Positions 14,651 through 21,837 of a stretch of 29,102 nt of DNA are shown here, in pieces. How positions within the stretch are numbered: the first letter of the stretch is position 1; the number at the start of each line of letters is the position of its first letter. The stretch lies in contig CAZCEC010000076.1 in the NCBI GenBank assembly GCA_964497615.1, positions 1 to 29,102 on the forward strand, read 5' to 3'. Made by a program: the position numbers and the translations under genes. The notes below the pieces were generated by a model. The model saw only the letters and a list, made by a program, of their open reading frames with translations. It was not told where the DNA came from and did no database searches. Source of the DNA: CAZCEC01 sp964497615 (GTDB lineage Bacteria; Chloroflexota; Anaerolineae; Anaerolineales; UBA6663).

Positions 14651-15378
14651 TTTCCGCCGCCGCGCTGTCATTCGCCTACCCCGCGCTGCCCGTCCTCGAC
14701 CGCGTCACCTTTTCGGTCGCCCCGCGCGAGTTCGTCGCCCTCGTCGGCCCGTCCGGTTGCGGCAAGAGCACCCTGCTCCGCCTGCTGGCTGGCCTCATCC
14801 TGCCCACTTCCGGCCAGGTGCTCTTCGACGGTCAGCCCCTCACCCATCCCCGCCGCCGCATCGGCTTCGTCTTTCAGAAGTCCAACCTCATGCCCTGGCG
14901 CACCGTCCGCGACAACGTGCGCCTGCCCCTGGAGCTTCAGGGCGCTCCCGCCGCCGAGGTCACTCGCCGCGCCGACGATCTGATCGAGTTGGTGGGCCTG
15001 GCGGGCTTCGCCGACGCCTACCCGCGCGGCCTCTCGGGCGGCATGGAGCAGCGTGTCGCCATCGCCCGCGCCCTCAGCCACAACCCAGACGTGCTCCTGC
15101 TCGATGAGCCTTTCGGCGCGCTCGACGCCCTCACCCGCGAGCGCATGGGCACGGAACTGCTCCGCATCTGGGAGGCCCGCCGCACCACCGTCGTCATGGT
15201 CACCCACTCCATCCCGGAGGCCCTGCTCCTCGCCGACCGGGTGCTGGTGCTCAGCCCCCGCCCCGCGCACGTGCGCCTCGCCCTGAATGTTGCCCTCCCC
15301 CGCCCCCGCGCCATGGATATGGAGTATCACCCCGAGTTCGGCCGCCTCGCCCGCGCCATCCGCCAGGCGATTGAGTAA
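14611..15378 (+). CDS. ABC transporter ATP-binding protein of the riboflavin-type system
   Basis: A 255-residue SsuB/TauB-like ATPase that would power the RibXY-type importer. It has Walker A G-P-S-G-C-G-K-S-T, Q-loop F-Q-K-S-N-L-M-P-W-R, signature L-S-G-G-M-E-Q-R, Walker B V-L-L-L-D-E-P-F-G-A-L-D and H-loop V-T-H-S. The start is GTG 14611 with AAGGGAGTG upstream. The first 14 residues (T-T-P-T-L-P-H-P-H-T-P-I-L) are encoded by ACTCCC repeat words and are probably dispensable; no alternative start lies before the first beta strand. It is the last gene of the operon, followed by a strong terminator. Confidence 0.92.
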   Translation: MTTPTLPHPHTPILSAAALSFAYPALPVLDRVTFSVAPREFVALVGPSGCGKSTLLRLLAGLILPTSGQVLFDGQPLTHPRRRIGFVFQKSNLMPWRTVRDNVRLPLELQGAPAAEVTRRADDLIELVGLAGFADAYPRGLSGGMEQRVAIARALSHNPDVLLLDEPFGALDALTRERMGTELLRIWEARRTTVVMVTHSIPEALLLADRVLVLSPRPAHVRLALNVALPRPRAMDMEYHPEFGRLARAIRQAIE

Positions 15379-15392
15379 CCCGCTTAACGCAA

Positions 15393-15452
15393 AGACCCCC
15401 TTGCCCGCGGCCTGGTTAGCGCCGCCGAGCAAGGGGGTCTCGCTCTTTCTTT
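15393..15452 (+). terminator. Strong intrinsic terminator of the riboflavin operon
   Basis: A perfect 12-bp stem, AGACCCCCTTGC (15393-15404) with GCAAGGGGGTCT (15429-15440), has a 24-nt loop that can partly pair. It is followed by CGCTCTTTCTTTTTC. It lies between convergent genes. On the minus strand the trailing sequence is only TTTGCG, so it is mainly plus-directed. Confidence 0.85.
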
Positions 15453-15474
15453 TTCTATTTCTCTTTCTCTTCCC

Positions 15475-16413
15475 TTACGCCGCCTTCACCTTCCGCATCC
15501 GCCGCACCCCCACCCGCACGATCACATAGATGGGCAGCACGATCAGCAGCGCCAGCGGCAGCACGTAAATGCCGATCCAGATCGCCGCCGTCGCCAGCCC
15601 CTGGAAGGCCCGCACCAGCGCCTCCAGCGCTTCCTTGGCCACGCCCTGCGGCTGCCATCCGCCCACTTCCAGCGGCTGGCTCAGCACGTCGGGGATCAGT
15701 TCCACCGAGATCACCGACAGCGCCGCCGCCTGCTCGTAGTACTGCATCTGCCCCTTCACCACTTCAATCTGCTCGCGGATGTACACCAGTTGGTTGAAGA
15801 CGCTCAGCACGTCCTCGGTCTTGGTCGCGCCATCCATGATGTTCACCAACTGCGCCTCGGCCGCTTCCAGGTTGCGCAGCCGGCTCGCCAGGTCGGTGTA
15901 CTCGGCAGTCACGTCCTGCCCGGAGATGTTCTCGGTCCGCACTTCCACTGCCATCCCCCGGGTCTGGGCCAGCGCCGCGTCCAACTGCTCGCTGGGCACG
16001 CGGATGGTGATGTTGGCCTGCATGATGGCCCGCCCGTCGGCGTCCACCGACGACTGGTAAGTGTACGAACTCACGACAAACCCGCCCATGCTCGCCGCCA
16101 GCGCCGTGATGCGGTTCACCGCCTCGGCCGGGTCAGCCACCACCAGGGTCAGGTTAGCGTTACGGATCACCATCCGGTCGGCCTGGCCATCCTGCCCCGG
16201 CGGCAATGCCGCCGGCTCCTCGGCCGGCGCGCCTGCCTCCCCACCCAGGAGACTCACGCCAGTGCCGTCGTCGGCCCGGCTCGCGTCGGTGTCGCCATAG
16301 TAGTAGTCGGCTTCGGGGTAGATCGTGGAAACGTCCGTCTGTGGCGCGGCACAGGCCGCCAGCGCCACCGAGCCAATCAGCGCCAATAGGGCCAGTCGTT
16401 TCAGGCTAAACAT
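15475..16413 (-). CDS. DUF4349 lipoprotein
   Basis: A 312-residue envelope protein. The signal peptide ends at Cys21 (A-L-A-A-C). A charged/low-complexity spacer follows to about residue 78. The DUF4349 domain then begins (D-R-M-V-I-R-N-A-N-L-T-L-V-V), with A-S-M-G-G-F-V-V-S-S and I-T-I-R-V-P-S-E-Q-L-D-A-A-L, then a coiled coil (L-A-S-R-L-R-N-L-E-A-A-E-A-Q-L). A C-terminal membrane span (about 270-298) is followed by a basic end R-M-R-K-V-K. The family is widespread and its function is unknown. ATG 16413 is preceded by GGAGGAGAA, a good ribosome site. Confidence 0.9.
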   Translation of the reverse strand: MFSLKRLALLALIGSVALAACAAPQTDVSTIYPEADYYYGDTDASRADDGTGVSLLGGEAGAPAEEPAALPPGQDGQADRMVIRNANLTLVVADPAEAVNRITALAASMGGFVVSSYTYQSSVDADGRAIMQANITIRVPSEQLDAALAQTRGMAVEVRTENISGQDVTAEYTDLASRLRNLEAAEAQLVNIMDGATKTEDVLSVFNQLVYIREQIEVVKGQMQYYEQAAALSVISVELIPDVLSQPLEVGGWQPQGVAKEALEALVRAFQGLATAAIWIGIYVLPLALLIVLPIYVIVRVGVRRMRKVKAA

Positions 16414-16497
16414 GTCGTTCTCCTCCAGGATGCAGGTGTGTGGTTGCTATGCATGGAACGACGCCCGCCCCCCATTTGTTCCGATCCCCGTATGCCC

Positions 16498-16520
16498 GTA
16501 GGAGCGCCTTGCAGGCGCGA
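16498..16520 (+). repeat. Single 23-nt GTAG palindrome (REP-like)
   Basis: GTAGGAGCGCC-TTGCA-GGCGCGA. It is identical to the middle (inverted) copy of the 9903-10017 cluster, 6.5 kb away. Confidence 0.8.
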
Positions 16521-16755
16521 TCCTTCTGCCCCATGACACCCCCCGCATAGTCCCATCTGCTTTGTGATCCTCCCACGCCCAATCCGCTTGATCCGCTTCA
16601 AAATCTGCGGCCACCCCACTGCCTTCCGCCTCTCGCCTTCTGCCTTCTGCCTCCCGCCTCCCGCCCTTCTCCTCGCTCTCTGCGTTCTCCGCGGTGCAGC
16701 GCCATTTCGGGATTACAATACCCTCGTCGCCGCGCCTTACCCAGGGGACCCCGCC
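16521..16755. repeat. Intergenic region with CTTCTGC/CTTCCGC and CTCTGCG words
   Basis: About 16620-16672 is made of GCCTTCCGCCTCTCGCC, TTCTGCCTTCTGCC and TCCCGCCTCCCGCC words. At about 16673-16697 comes the CTCTCTGCGTTCTCCGCGG type, which recurs near 18031-18064. A TACAAT at 16714-16719 may be the -10 box of the next gene. No gene is supported here. Confidence 0.6.
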
Positions 16756-17478
16756 ATGACACGCCTCTCCAACCTAACCCTGCTGTTCGCCTTTGCCTCC
16801 CTGTTCTTTATCCTGCTCCTGATCCTGTTTCGGGTGCCCTTCCCGCCCTACCCCCTCATCAGCATCCAGGACGCCCTCGACCTCCTGACCCCCTTCGTCC
16901 TCATCCCCCTCTACTGGCTGCTCTTCCGCCACGCCGGGCGCGGCCCCGCCACCCCGCGCCAGGAGATTATCTTCGTCCTGCTGGCCGCCCTGTGGGTCAC
17001 CGGCCACAGCCAGCACCTGGCCGCCAACTCCATCCACAACCTCTCCGGCAAGCTGGCCGAGGCCGGCACGCTCGACATCGCCGGCACCGACCTCTTCACA
17101 CTGATCTACTTCTTCGACGAGCGCCTCAGCCACATCCTCTGGTACAGCGGCATCGTCGGCCTCGCCGCCGTCCTCATCGAGCGCGAGTACTCCGCCCCCG
17201 CCCTCGCCCCCACCGCCTGGTGGGCCGCCCTCCTGGCCGGCGTCCTCTACGGCTTCACCTTCTTCGCCAGCTTCCTCGAGGGCCAGGCCGTCGCCATCGG
17301 CCTGCCCTTCGCCGCGCTGGTCGTCCTCTTCGCCCTGCTCACCCAACGCCGCACGCTCTCGCAGCGCCCCGTCCTCGCCTTCTTCACCGTCGCCTACGGC
17401 CTCGCCCTGCTCCTCTTCCTCGGCTGGGGCCTGTACTGGCGCGGCTTCCCCGAGTTCTCGGCAGTAGGGCTGATCTAG
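16756..17478 (+). CDS. Unrecognised polytopic membrane protein with His/Asp/Glu residues
   Basis: A 240-residue protein with about seven predicted membrane spans (roughly 5-25, 40-58, 70-90, 127-142, 153-174, 180-196, 206-227). I do not recognise the family. Residues that could bind metal cluster in and near the membrane segments: H84-x-x-H87 and H94 (G-H-S-Q-H-L-A-A-N-S-I-H-N), D121-E122 and H126 (F-F-D-E-R-L-S-H), and E175. This arrangement resembles membrane hydrolases or metal-binding membrane proteins, but that is only inference. ATG 16756 has GGGGA upstream. A repeat-filled region separates it from its neighbours, so it looks monocistronic. Confidence 0.75.
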   Translation: MTRLSNLTLLFAFASLFFILLLILFRVPFPPYPLISIQDALDLLTPFVLIPLYWLLFRHAGRGPATPRQEIIFVLLAALWVTGHSQHLAANSIHNLSGKLAEAGTLDIAGTDLFTLIYFFDERLSHILWYSGIVGLAAVLIEREYSAPALAPTAWWAALLAGVLYGFTFFASFLEGQAVAIGLPFAALVVLFALLTQRRTLSQRPVLAFFTVAYGLALLLFLGWGLYWRGFPEFSAVGLI

Positions 17479-17732
17479 ATTGTGTGGGGCTTTGGGGATG
17501 TGGGAGTCTCGGAGACCTCAACGAGGCAGCCACGAGAAGACCTGCCAGGTTTTCGCTGTCCGTGCTGGCGCACTCAGCCGCAAGACCTGGCAGGTCTTGC
17601 CTGCGTATTCAAAGCAAACACCAATGCTTCATCAACGCCCAATCCGCTTCACACCTGCCCCGAATGATCTTGCCGGAGTCCGTTAAAAAATCCGCAGCCA
17701 ACACACGATGCGCCCCGCCCCTCATAACACCA
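17479..17732. repeat. Intergenic region with AAGACCTG palindromes
   Basis: AAGACCTGCCAGGTTTT at 17537-17553 and the perfect palindrome CAAGACCTGGCAGGTCTTG at 17581-17599, 27 bases apart. This is a third palindrome type, without the GTAG foot. The rest shows no gene. Confidence 0.65.
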
Positions 17733-18083
17733 CTAATCTACGTCGTCCGCGCCGCGCGCCTCCAGCCACCGCTTGAGCGACTTGGCCCCCTCCTGGGACC
17801 GCCGCCCCGCCAACAGCCCGGCCACTGTCAAATCCTCGTCCAGATCGGGCCAATGAATGTACTCACCGTCGCCGAGCAGTTCACAGTTCTGCCGCTCTTC
17901 CAAAGTGCCATGCCAGAGGCGCGGATACCACGCCAACGGCACGATGATCGTGCGCCCATCAACGAGGTCCACGGTCAACGCCTCGCTGTCCGTGTGGACG
18001 GCCTGTGCGCGTGAACCGTTGATGTTAATCGCCTCTCTCCGCGCTCTCCGCGTGCTCCGCGGTTCAAGCTTTGGAATTACCAC
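17733..18083 (-). CDS. DUF2442 protein with a repeat-derived N-terminus
   Basis: A 116-residue protein. From about residue 25 it matches the DUF2442 subgroup with V-D-L-V-D-G-R-T-I-I-V-P-L-A-W-Y-P-R-L, then G-E-Y-I-H-W-P-D-L-D-E-D-L-T-V-A-G-L-L-A-G. These are small proteins often found beside DUF4160 partners in toxin-antitoxin-like pairs; no DUF4160 gene is visible here. The first 20 or so residues (P-R-S-T-R-R-A-R-R-E-A) are encoded by CTCCGCG repeat words (18031-18064) and are not family-like. GTG 18083 overlaps the end of the phosphoesterase gene and allows coupling. The only nearer candidate is a non-standard ATT (A-I-N-I-N), so the true start is uncertain. Confidence 0.75.
   Translation of the reverse strand: MVIPKLEPRSTRRARREAININGSRAQAVHTDSEALTVDLVDGRTIIVPLAWYPRLWHGTLEERQNCELLGDGEYIHWPDLDEDLTVAGLLAGRRSQEGAKSLKRWLEARGADDVD
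18031..18064. repeat. CTCTCCGCG word repeat between phosphoesterase and DUF2442 core
   Basis: CTCTCTCCGCG, CTCTCCGCG, TGCTCCGCGG in tandem. It is the same word type as near 16673-16697 and is read through in frame by the DUF2442 gene. Confidence 0.65.
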
Positions 18084-18811
18084 CCAAACCCCAGCCTCGC
18101 CGCCAGCCGCTCCGGCAGCTTCGCCGCCCGCATCCGGCTCTGCGTCGCGAACAGGTCATAGGGCACGCGGCGATACTCCCACGTGTCCGTCTCCGTGTCT
18201 AGCAGCGCATAGGCCGCGTCCGGGTTGTTGTCGCGCGGCTGGCCCACGCTACCCGGATTGATGATCAGCCGCGTGCCGCGCAGCAGGCGCGGCGCGCTGT
18301 AGTTCGGCGCTTCGTCGCCCACGTCGCCATTCGAGCCAAGCTGCTTGTAGATCACCGGCATGTGCGTGTGCCCCACCAGGCAGAACGGCGTCTCGAACAG
18401 CGGAAAGTTCTCCATCGCAATAAAGCGGTCCAGGATATACTCCCACACCGGCTGGCGCGGCGAGCCGTGCACCAGCGTGTAGTCCTCCCACAGCACCCGC
18501 TCCGGCAGCGCCCGCAAGTACTCGATGGTGTCCGGTGTGGAGACGCTCTGCGTCCAGGCGATGGCCGCCCGCGCATCCCCGTTGAACACGTTGATGTCAA
18601 TCTCGCTCAGCACCGCCTTGTCGTGGTTGCCCACCAGGCACACCAACCCCGGCAGCTCGCGCACCAGCGCCACGCACTCGTTCGGGTTCGGCCCATAGCC
18701 CACCAGGTCGCCCAGGCACCAGGCGGCGTCATAGCGCCCCACCGCGTCGGCCAGCACGGCTTCGAGGGCTATGGAATTGGCATGAATATCAGAAATGATG
18801 AGAACGCGCAT
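18077..18811 (-). CDS. Calcineurin-like metallophosphoesterase
   Basis: A 244-residue phosphodiesterase of the MPE/YfcE-like family. The motifs are complete: S-D-I-H (Asp8, His10), G-D-L-V-G-Y-G, G-N-H-D-K, L-V-H-G-S-P, G-H-T-H, and the C-terminal signature N-P-G-S-V-G-Q-P-R-D. Two metal ions would be bound by these residues. The substrate (cyclic nucleotide, nucleotide or other phosphoester) cannot be told from sequence. ATG 18811 is chosen because the DxH strand begins six residues later. An in-frame ATG at 18838 would add nine non-family residues and lies within a TATGAT that may be the -10 box. Confidence 0.9.
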   Translation of the reverse strand: MRVLIISDIHANSIALEAVLADAVGRYDAAWCLGDLVGYGPNPNECVALVRELPGLVCLVGNHDKAVLSEIDINVFNGDARAAIAWTQSVSTPDTIEYLRALPERVLWEDYTLVHGSPRQPVWEYILDRFIAMENFPLFETPFCLVGHTHMPVIYKQLGSNGDVGDEAPNYSAPRLLRGTRLIINPGSVGQPRDNNPDAAYALLDTETDTWEYRRVPYDLFATQSRMRAAKLPERLAARLGFGW

Positions 18812-18852
18812 ACGCCTGCTGCTTAGGTCTCCGATCATAACACGATTCGGCG

Positions 18853-18858
18853 TATAAT
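18853..18858 (+). promoter_or_regulatory. -10 box (TATAAT) abutting tsaE
   Basis: A perfect TATAAT ends 9 nt before ATG 18868, so the transcript is probably leaderless. It is the likely promoter of tsaE-tsaB-rimI-epimerase. No clear -35. Confidence 0.6.
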
Positions 18859-18867
18859 GCGCGGGCC

Positions 18868-19365
18868 ATGCCCATCCTTGACCGGCGCGCGCTGGACTTC
18901 TACAGCCACTCCGCCGAGCAGACCGTCCGTTTCGGCGCCCGCCTGGGCGAATTGCTCCGCCCCGGCGACATGCTCACCCTCAGCGGCGGGCTGGGCGCCG
19001 GCAAAACCACCTTCATCAGCGGGCTGGCCCGCGGCTGGGGCTACGCCGGCCAGGTCACCAGCCCCACCTTCGTGCTCGTCAACGACTACACCCGCCCCGA
19101 CGGCCAGCATCTCTGGCACCTCGACGCCTACCGCCTCGAAAGCGAAGCTGACGCCCTCGGCCTGGGCCTGGACGACCTGCTCGCCAGCCAGGGCGTCGTC
19201 GTCCTCGAGTGGCCCGAGCGCATCCCCGGCCTCCTGCCCGCCGAGCGCCTGTCGGTGCACCTGCGCTGGGCCGACCACACCCGCCGCGGCGTCAAATTCG
19301 ACGCCCAGGGCCCGCGCTACGAGTTCCTGCTGGATGAGTTCCGTCAGGCGGCTTTCGGAAACTGA
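18868..19365 (+). CDS. tsaE: tRNA t6A biosynthesis ATPase TsaE
   Basis: A 165-residue P-loop protein that works with TsaB and TsaD to place threonylcarbamoyl on A37 of tRNAs reading ANN codons. It has Walker A G-G-L-G-A-G-K-T-T, then the family motifs T-S-P-T-F, H-L-D-A-Y-R-L and L-E-W-P-E-R. Length is normal. The start follows a TATAAT by 9 nt, with no ribosome site, in the leaderless pattern. tsaB follows after 5 nt and rimI comes next. The tsaE-tsaB-rimI order is common in bacteria; tsaD is not in the window. Confidence 0.95.
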   Translation: MPILDRRALDFYSHSAEQTVRFGARLGELLRPGDMLTLSGGLGAGKTTFISGLARGWGYAGQVTSPTFVLVNDYTRPDGQHLWHLDAYRLESEADALGLGLDDLLASQGVVVLEWPERIPGLLPAERLSVHLRWADHTRRGVKFDAQGPRYEFLLDEFRQAAFGN

Positions 19366-19370
19366 GCCTG

Positions 19371-20063
19371 ATGCTCCTGGCCCTCGACACCGCCACCCGC
19401 CTTATCTCGCTTGCCCTGCACGACGGCCAGCACGTCGCCGCCGAAACCACCTGGCACTCCGGCAGCTACCACACCGTTGATCTCGCCCCGCAAGTGGCGT
19501 TGCTTTTGCGCCGCGCCGGGGTTCAACCGTCCGGTCTGCGCGGCGTCGCCGTCGCCATCGGCCCCGGCTCCTACACCGCCCTGCGCATCGGCCTTGGCTT
19601 CGCCAAGGGCCTCGCCTTGGCCCTCTCCCTCCCGCTGTTCGGCATCCCCACCCTGGATGGCCTCATGCGCGCCCAGCCCCATCACGCCGGCCCTGCCCTG
19701 GCCCTGCTTCCCGCCGGTCGCGGCCGCCTGTCCGCCGTTCCCTACCACTGGAACGCCCTCCGCCACCGCTGGGATGCCGCCGGTGAGGCCCGCCTCTTCG
19801 ATTGGCCTGCCCTCACCGCCGAACTCACCGCCGCTTCCGTGGGCCTGCCCGGTGTCCCCACCTACGTCGCCGGCGAACTTGATCCCGCCGGCCGCGAGCA
19901 GTTGCGCGCCCTGCGGGGCATCGTCCTTCTCGCCAGCCCCGCCCACTGCCTGCGCCGCGCCGGCTTCCTGGCCGAGATCGCCTGGGCCCGCCTCCAGCAC
20001 AACGACCCCGACGACCCCAGCCGCCTGGCCCCCGCCTACGGCGGCGAGTTGGCAGGCGCCTGA
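19371..20063 (+). CDS. tsaB: tRNA t6A biosynthesis protein TsaB
   Basis: A 230-residue ASKHA-fold protein, the inactive partner that dimerises with TsaD in t6A synthesis. It begins M-L-L-A-L-D-T-A-T-R-L-I-S-L-A-L and has the signature A-I-G-P-G-S-Y-T-A-L-R-I-G-L-G-F-A-K-G-L-A. The C-terminal half is divergent, as usual for TsaB. It starts 5 nt after the tsaE stop; no separate promoter is seen. Confidence 0.94.
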   Translation: MLLALDTATRLISLALHDGQHVAAETTWHSGSYHTVDLAPQVALLLRRAGVQPSGLRGVAVAIGPGSYTALRIGLGFAKGLALALSLPLFGIPTLDGLMRAQPHHAGPALALLPAGRGRLSAVPYHWNALRHRWDAAGEARLFDWPALTAELTAASVGLPGVPTYVAGELDPAGREQLRALRGIVLLASPAHCLRRAGFLAEIAWARLQHNDPDDPSRLAPAYGGELAGA

Positions 20064-20108
20064 TCCCATGCGCCCGCCAGCCGGCTCTTCCGTGACCGTG
20101 TATAACCC

Positions 20109-20744
20109 ATGAACGGCGCCACCCCCCTGCCCGTCCGTGTGGTGCCCATGCAGATCACCGACCTGCCCCAGGTCACCGCCATTGACGCCCTGTCCTTCCC
20201 CCTGCCCTGGTCCTCGGCCACCTACCGCTACGAGCTGGTCCAAAACGCCAACTCGCACTTCTTCGTCGCCCTGGCCCCGCCCGGCAGCGTCGCCGCGCCC
20301 CCCAACGCCTCCGCCTCCGGCCGCAGTTGGCTCAACCCGGCCGCCTGGTTCCGCTCCCCGCCGCCCGCCTTCCCGGACCCGGAGCGTCCCGTCATCGGCT
20401 ATGCCGGCTTCTGGTACATTATTGATGAGGCCCACGTCAGCACCATCGCCGTCCACCCCGACTGGCGCGGCCACGGCGTCGGCGAGGCCCTGTTCGTCCA
20501 CTTGCTCGAAACGGCGCTGGACCTCGGCGCCATCACCGCCACCCTGGAAGTGCGCGTCTCCAACGAGCGCGCCCAGGGGCTGTATCGCAAGTATGCCTTT
20601 GAGGTCGTCGGCCGCCGCAAGCGCTACTATCGCGACAACGGCGAGGACGCCCTGCTGATGACGGCCGAACTGCCGTCCGGCTACCGCGAACAGATGCGCC
20701 GGCTGTTCGCCCTCAACCGTCCCGGCGCGGGAGCACCTGAATGA
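20109..20744 (+). CDS. rimI: GNAT N-acetyltransferase, RimI-like
   Basis: A 211-residue acetyltransferase, probably for ribosomal protein S18 N-terminus or similar. The acetyl-CoA loop is V-H-P-D-W-R-G-H-G-V-G-E-A-L, followed by L-E-V-R-V-S-N-E-R-A-Q-G-L-Y-R-K-Y-A-F, which is typical RimI. It is longer than E. coli RimI (148) because of a Pro/Ala/Ser-rich insertion of about 45 residues between strands 2 and 3 and a short C-terminal extension. Position after tsaB supports the RimI call. Its stop overlaps the epimerase ATG by 4 bp. Confidence 0.9.
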   Translation: MNGATPLPVRVVPMQITDLPQVTAIDALSFPLPWSSATYRYELVQNANSHFFVALAPPGSVAAPPNASASGRSWLNPAAWFRSPPPAFPDPERPVIGYAGFWYIIDEAHVSTIAVHPDWRGHGVGEALFVHLLETALDLGAITATLEVRVSNERAQGLYRKYAFEVVGRRKRYYRDNGEDALLMTAELPSGYREQMRRLFALNRPGAGAPE

Positions 20745-21760
20745 ACCTCCTCATCACCGGCGGCGCGGGCTTCATCGGCTGCAACCTGGCCGCGCATTTT
20801 ATCCGCGCCGGTCATACCGTCACCCTGTTCGATAACTTCTCGCGCCGCGGCGGCGACGCCAACCTGGCCTGGCTCCACAGCGAGTTCCCCGCCGGCTTCG
20901 CCGTCATCCGCGGCGATGTGCGCGACGCCGCCGCCATCGCCGGGGCCGCCCAGGGCCAGGACGCCATCTTCCATCTCGCCGGCCAGGTCGCCGTCACCAC
21001 CTCCGTGCTCGACCCCCGCCGCGACTTCGAGGACAACGCCCTCGGCACCTTCAACACTTTGGAAGCCGCCCGCCTCAGCGGCCAGAACCCCATCTTTATC
21101 TACACCTCCACCAACAAGGTCTACGGCGGCATGGAGAGCGCCCGCGTGGTGGATGCCGGATCACGCTACGCCTTCGCCGATATGCCCAATGGCGTCAGCG
21201 AAGATTGGCCATTGGATTTCCACAGTCCCTACGGCTGCAGCAAGGGCACCGGCGACCAATATGTCCGCGACTACGCCCGCATCTACGGCCTGCCCACCGT
21301 CGTCTTCCGCCAAAGCTCCATCTACGGCCCGCGCCAGTTCGGCATCGAGGACCAGGGCTGGATTGCCTTCCTCGCCATCTGCGCCGCCACCAACAAGCCC
21401 ATCACCATCTACGGCGACGGCAAGCAGGTGCGCGACATCCTCTACGTGGACGACCTGGCCCGCGCCTTCGAGGCCGCCAGCGCCAACATCCAGCGCGCCG
21501 CCGGCCAAATCTTCAACATCGGCGGCGGCCCCTCCCGCACCCTCTCCATCTGGACCGAGACCGGCCCCCTGCTGGAGCGCCTCGCCGGCCGCGCCCTGCC
21601 CGTGTCCTTCAGCGGCTGGCGTCCCGGCGACCAGCGCATCTACGTCAGCGACATCTCCAAGGCCCAGGCCGTCCTCGGCTGGACCCCTCTCGTCGCGCCC
21701 GAGGAAGGCGTCGCCCGCCTCTGGTCGTGGATACAGTCAAACCTCCACCTGTTCAAGTAA
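20741..21760 (+). CDS. NAD-dependent sugar-nucleotide epimerase (CDP-paratose 2-epimerase-like)
   Basis: A 339-residue extended short-chain dehydrogenase. The NAD loop is G-G-A-G-F-I-G-C-N, the catalytic pair is Y-x-x-x-K (S-P-Y-G-C-S-K) and the Thr/Ser is in Y-T-S-T-N-K-V-Y-G. The segments D-N-F-S-R-R-G-G...N-L-A-W-L and the C-terminal G-W-R-P-G-D-Q-R-I-Y-V-S-D are characteristic of the CDP-paratose/tyvelose epimerase branch. It would supply an activated sugar for surface glycans. It is translationally coupled to rimI (ATGA), an unexpected partner that suggests a housekeeping operon extended by a sugar gene. Confidence 0.9.
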   Translation: MNLLITGGAGFIGCNLAAHFIRAGHTVTLFDNFSRRGGDANLAWLHSEFPAGFAVIRGDVRDAAAIAGAAQGQDAIFHLAGQVAVTTSVLDPRRDFEDNALGTFNTLEAARLSGQNPIFIYTSTNKVYGGMESARVVDAGSRYAFADMPNGVSEDWPLDFHSPYGCSKGTGDQYVRDYARIYGLPTVVFRQSSIYGPRQFGIEDQGWIAFLAICAATNKPITIYGDGKQVRDILYVDDLARAFEAASANIQRAAGQIFNIGGGPSRTLSIWTETGPLLERLAGRALPVSFSGWRPGDQRIYVSDISKAQAVLGWTPLVAPEEGVARLWSWIQSNLHLFK

Positions 21761-21837
21761 ATCGAGTCACCAGCATTCCCAGACCTGCCGCCGCCCACCT
21801 GACACCCGGCACTTGACACCTGACACAGGGTTTTCAC
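21761..21837. repeat. TGACACC word repeat between epimerase and UDG genes
   Basis: CACCTGACACCCGGCACTTG, ACACCTGACAC: short related words in tandem at about 21796-21827. No promoter or ribosome site is obvious before ATG 21838. Confidence 0.55.

Noticed and set aside
20099..20108. TATAAC as a promoter for rimI
   Set aside because: Only 2 nt separate it from ATG 20109, too close even for a leaderless start; rimI is better explained as part of the tsaE operon.
19344..20501. Minus-strand 385-codon frame opposite tsaB/rimI
   Set aside because: Opposite two well-supported genes; Gly-rich low-complexity translation.
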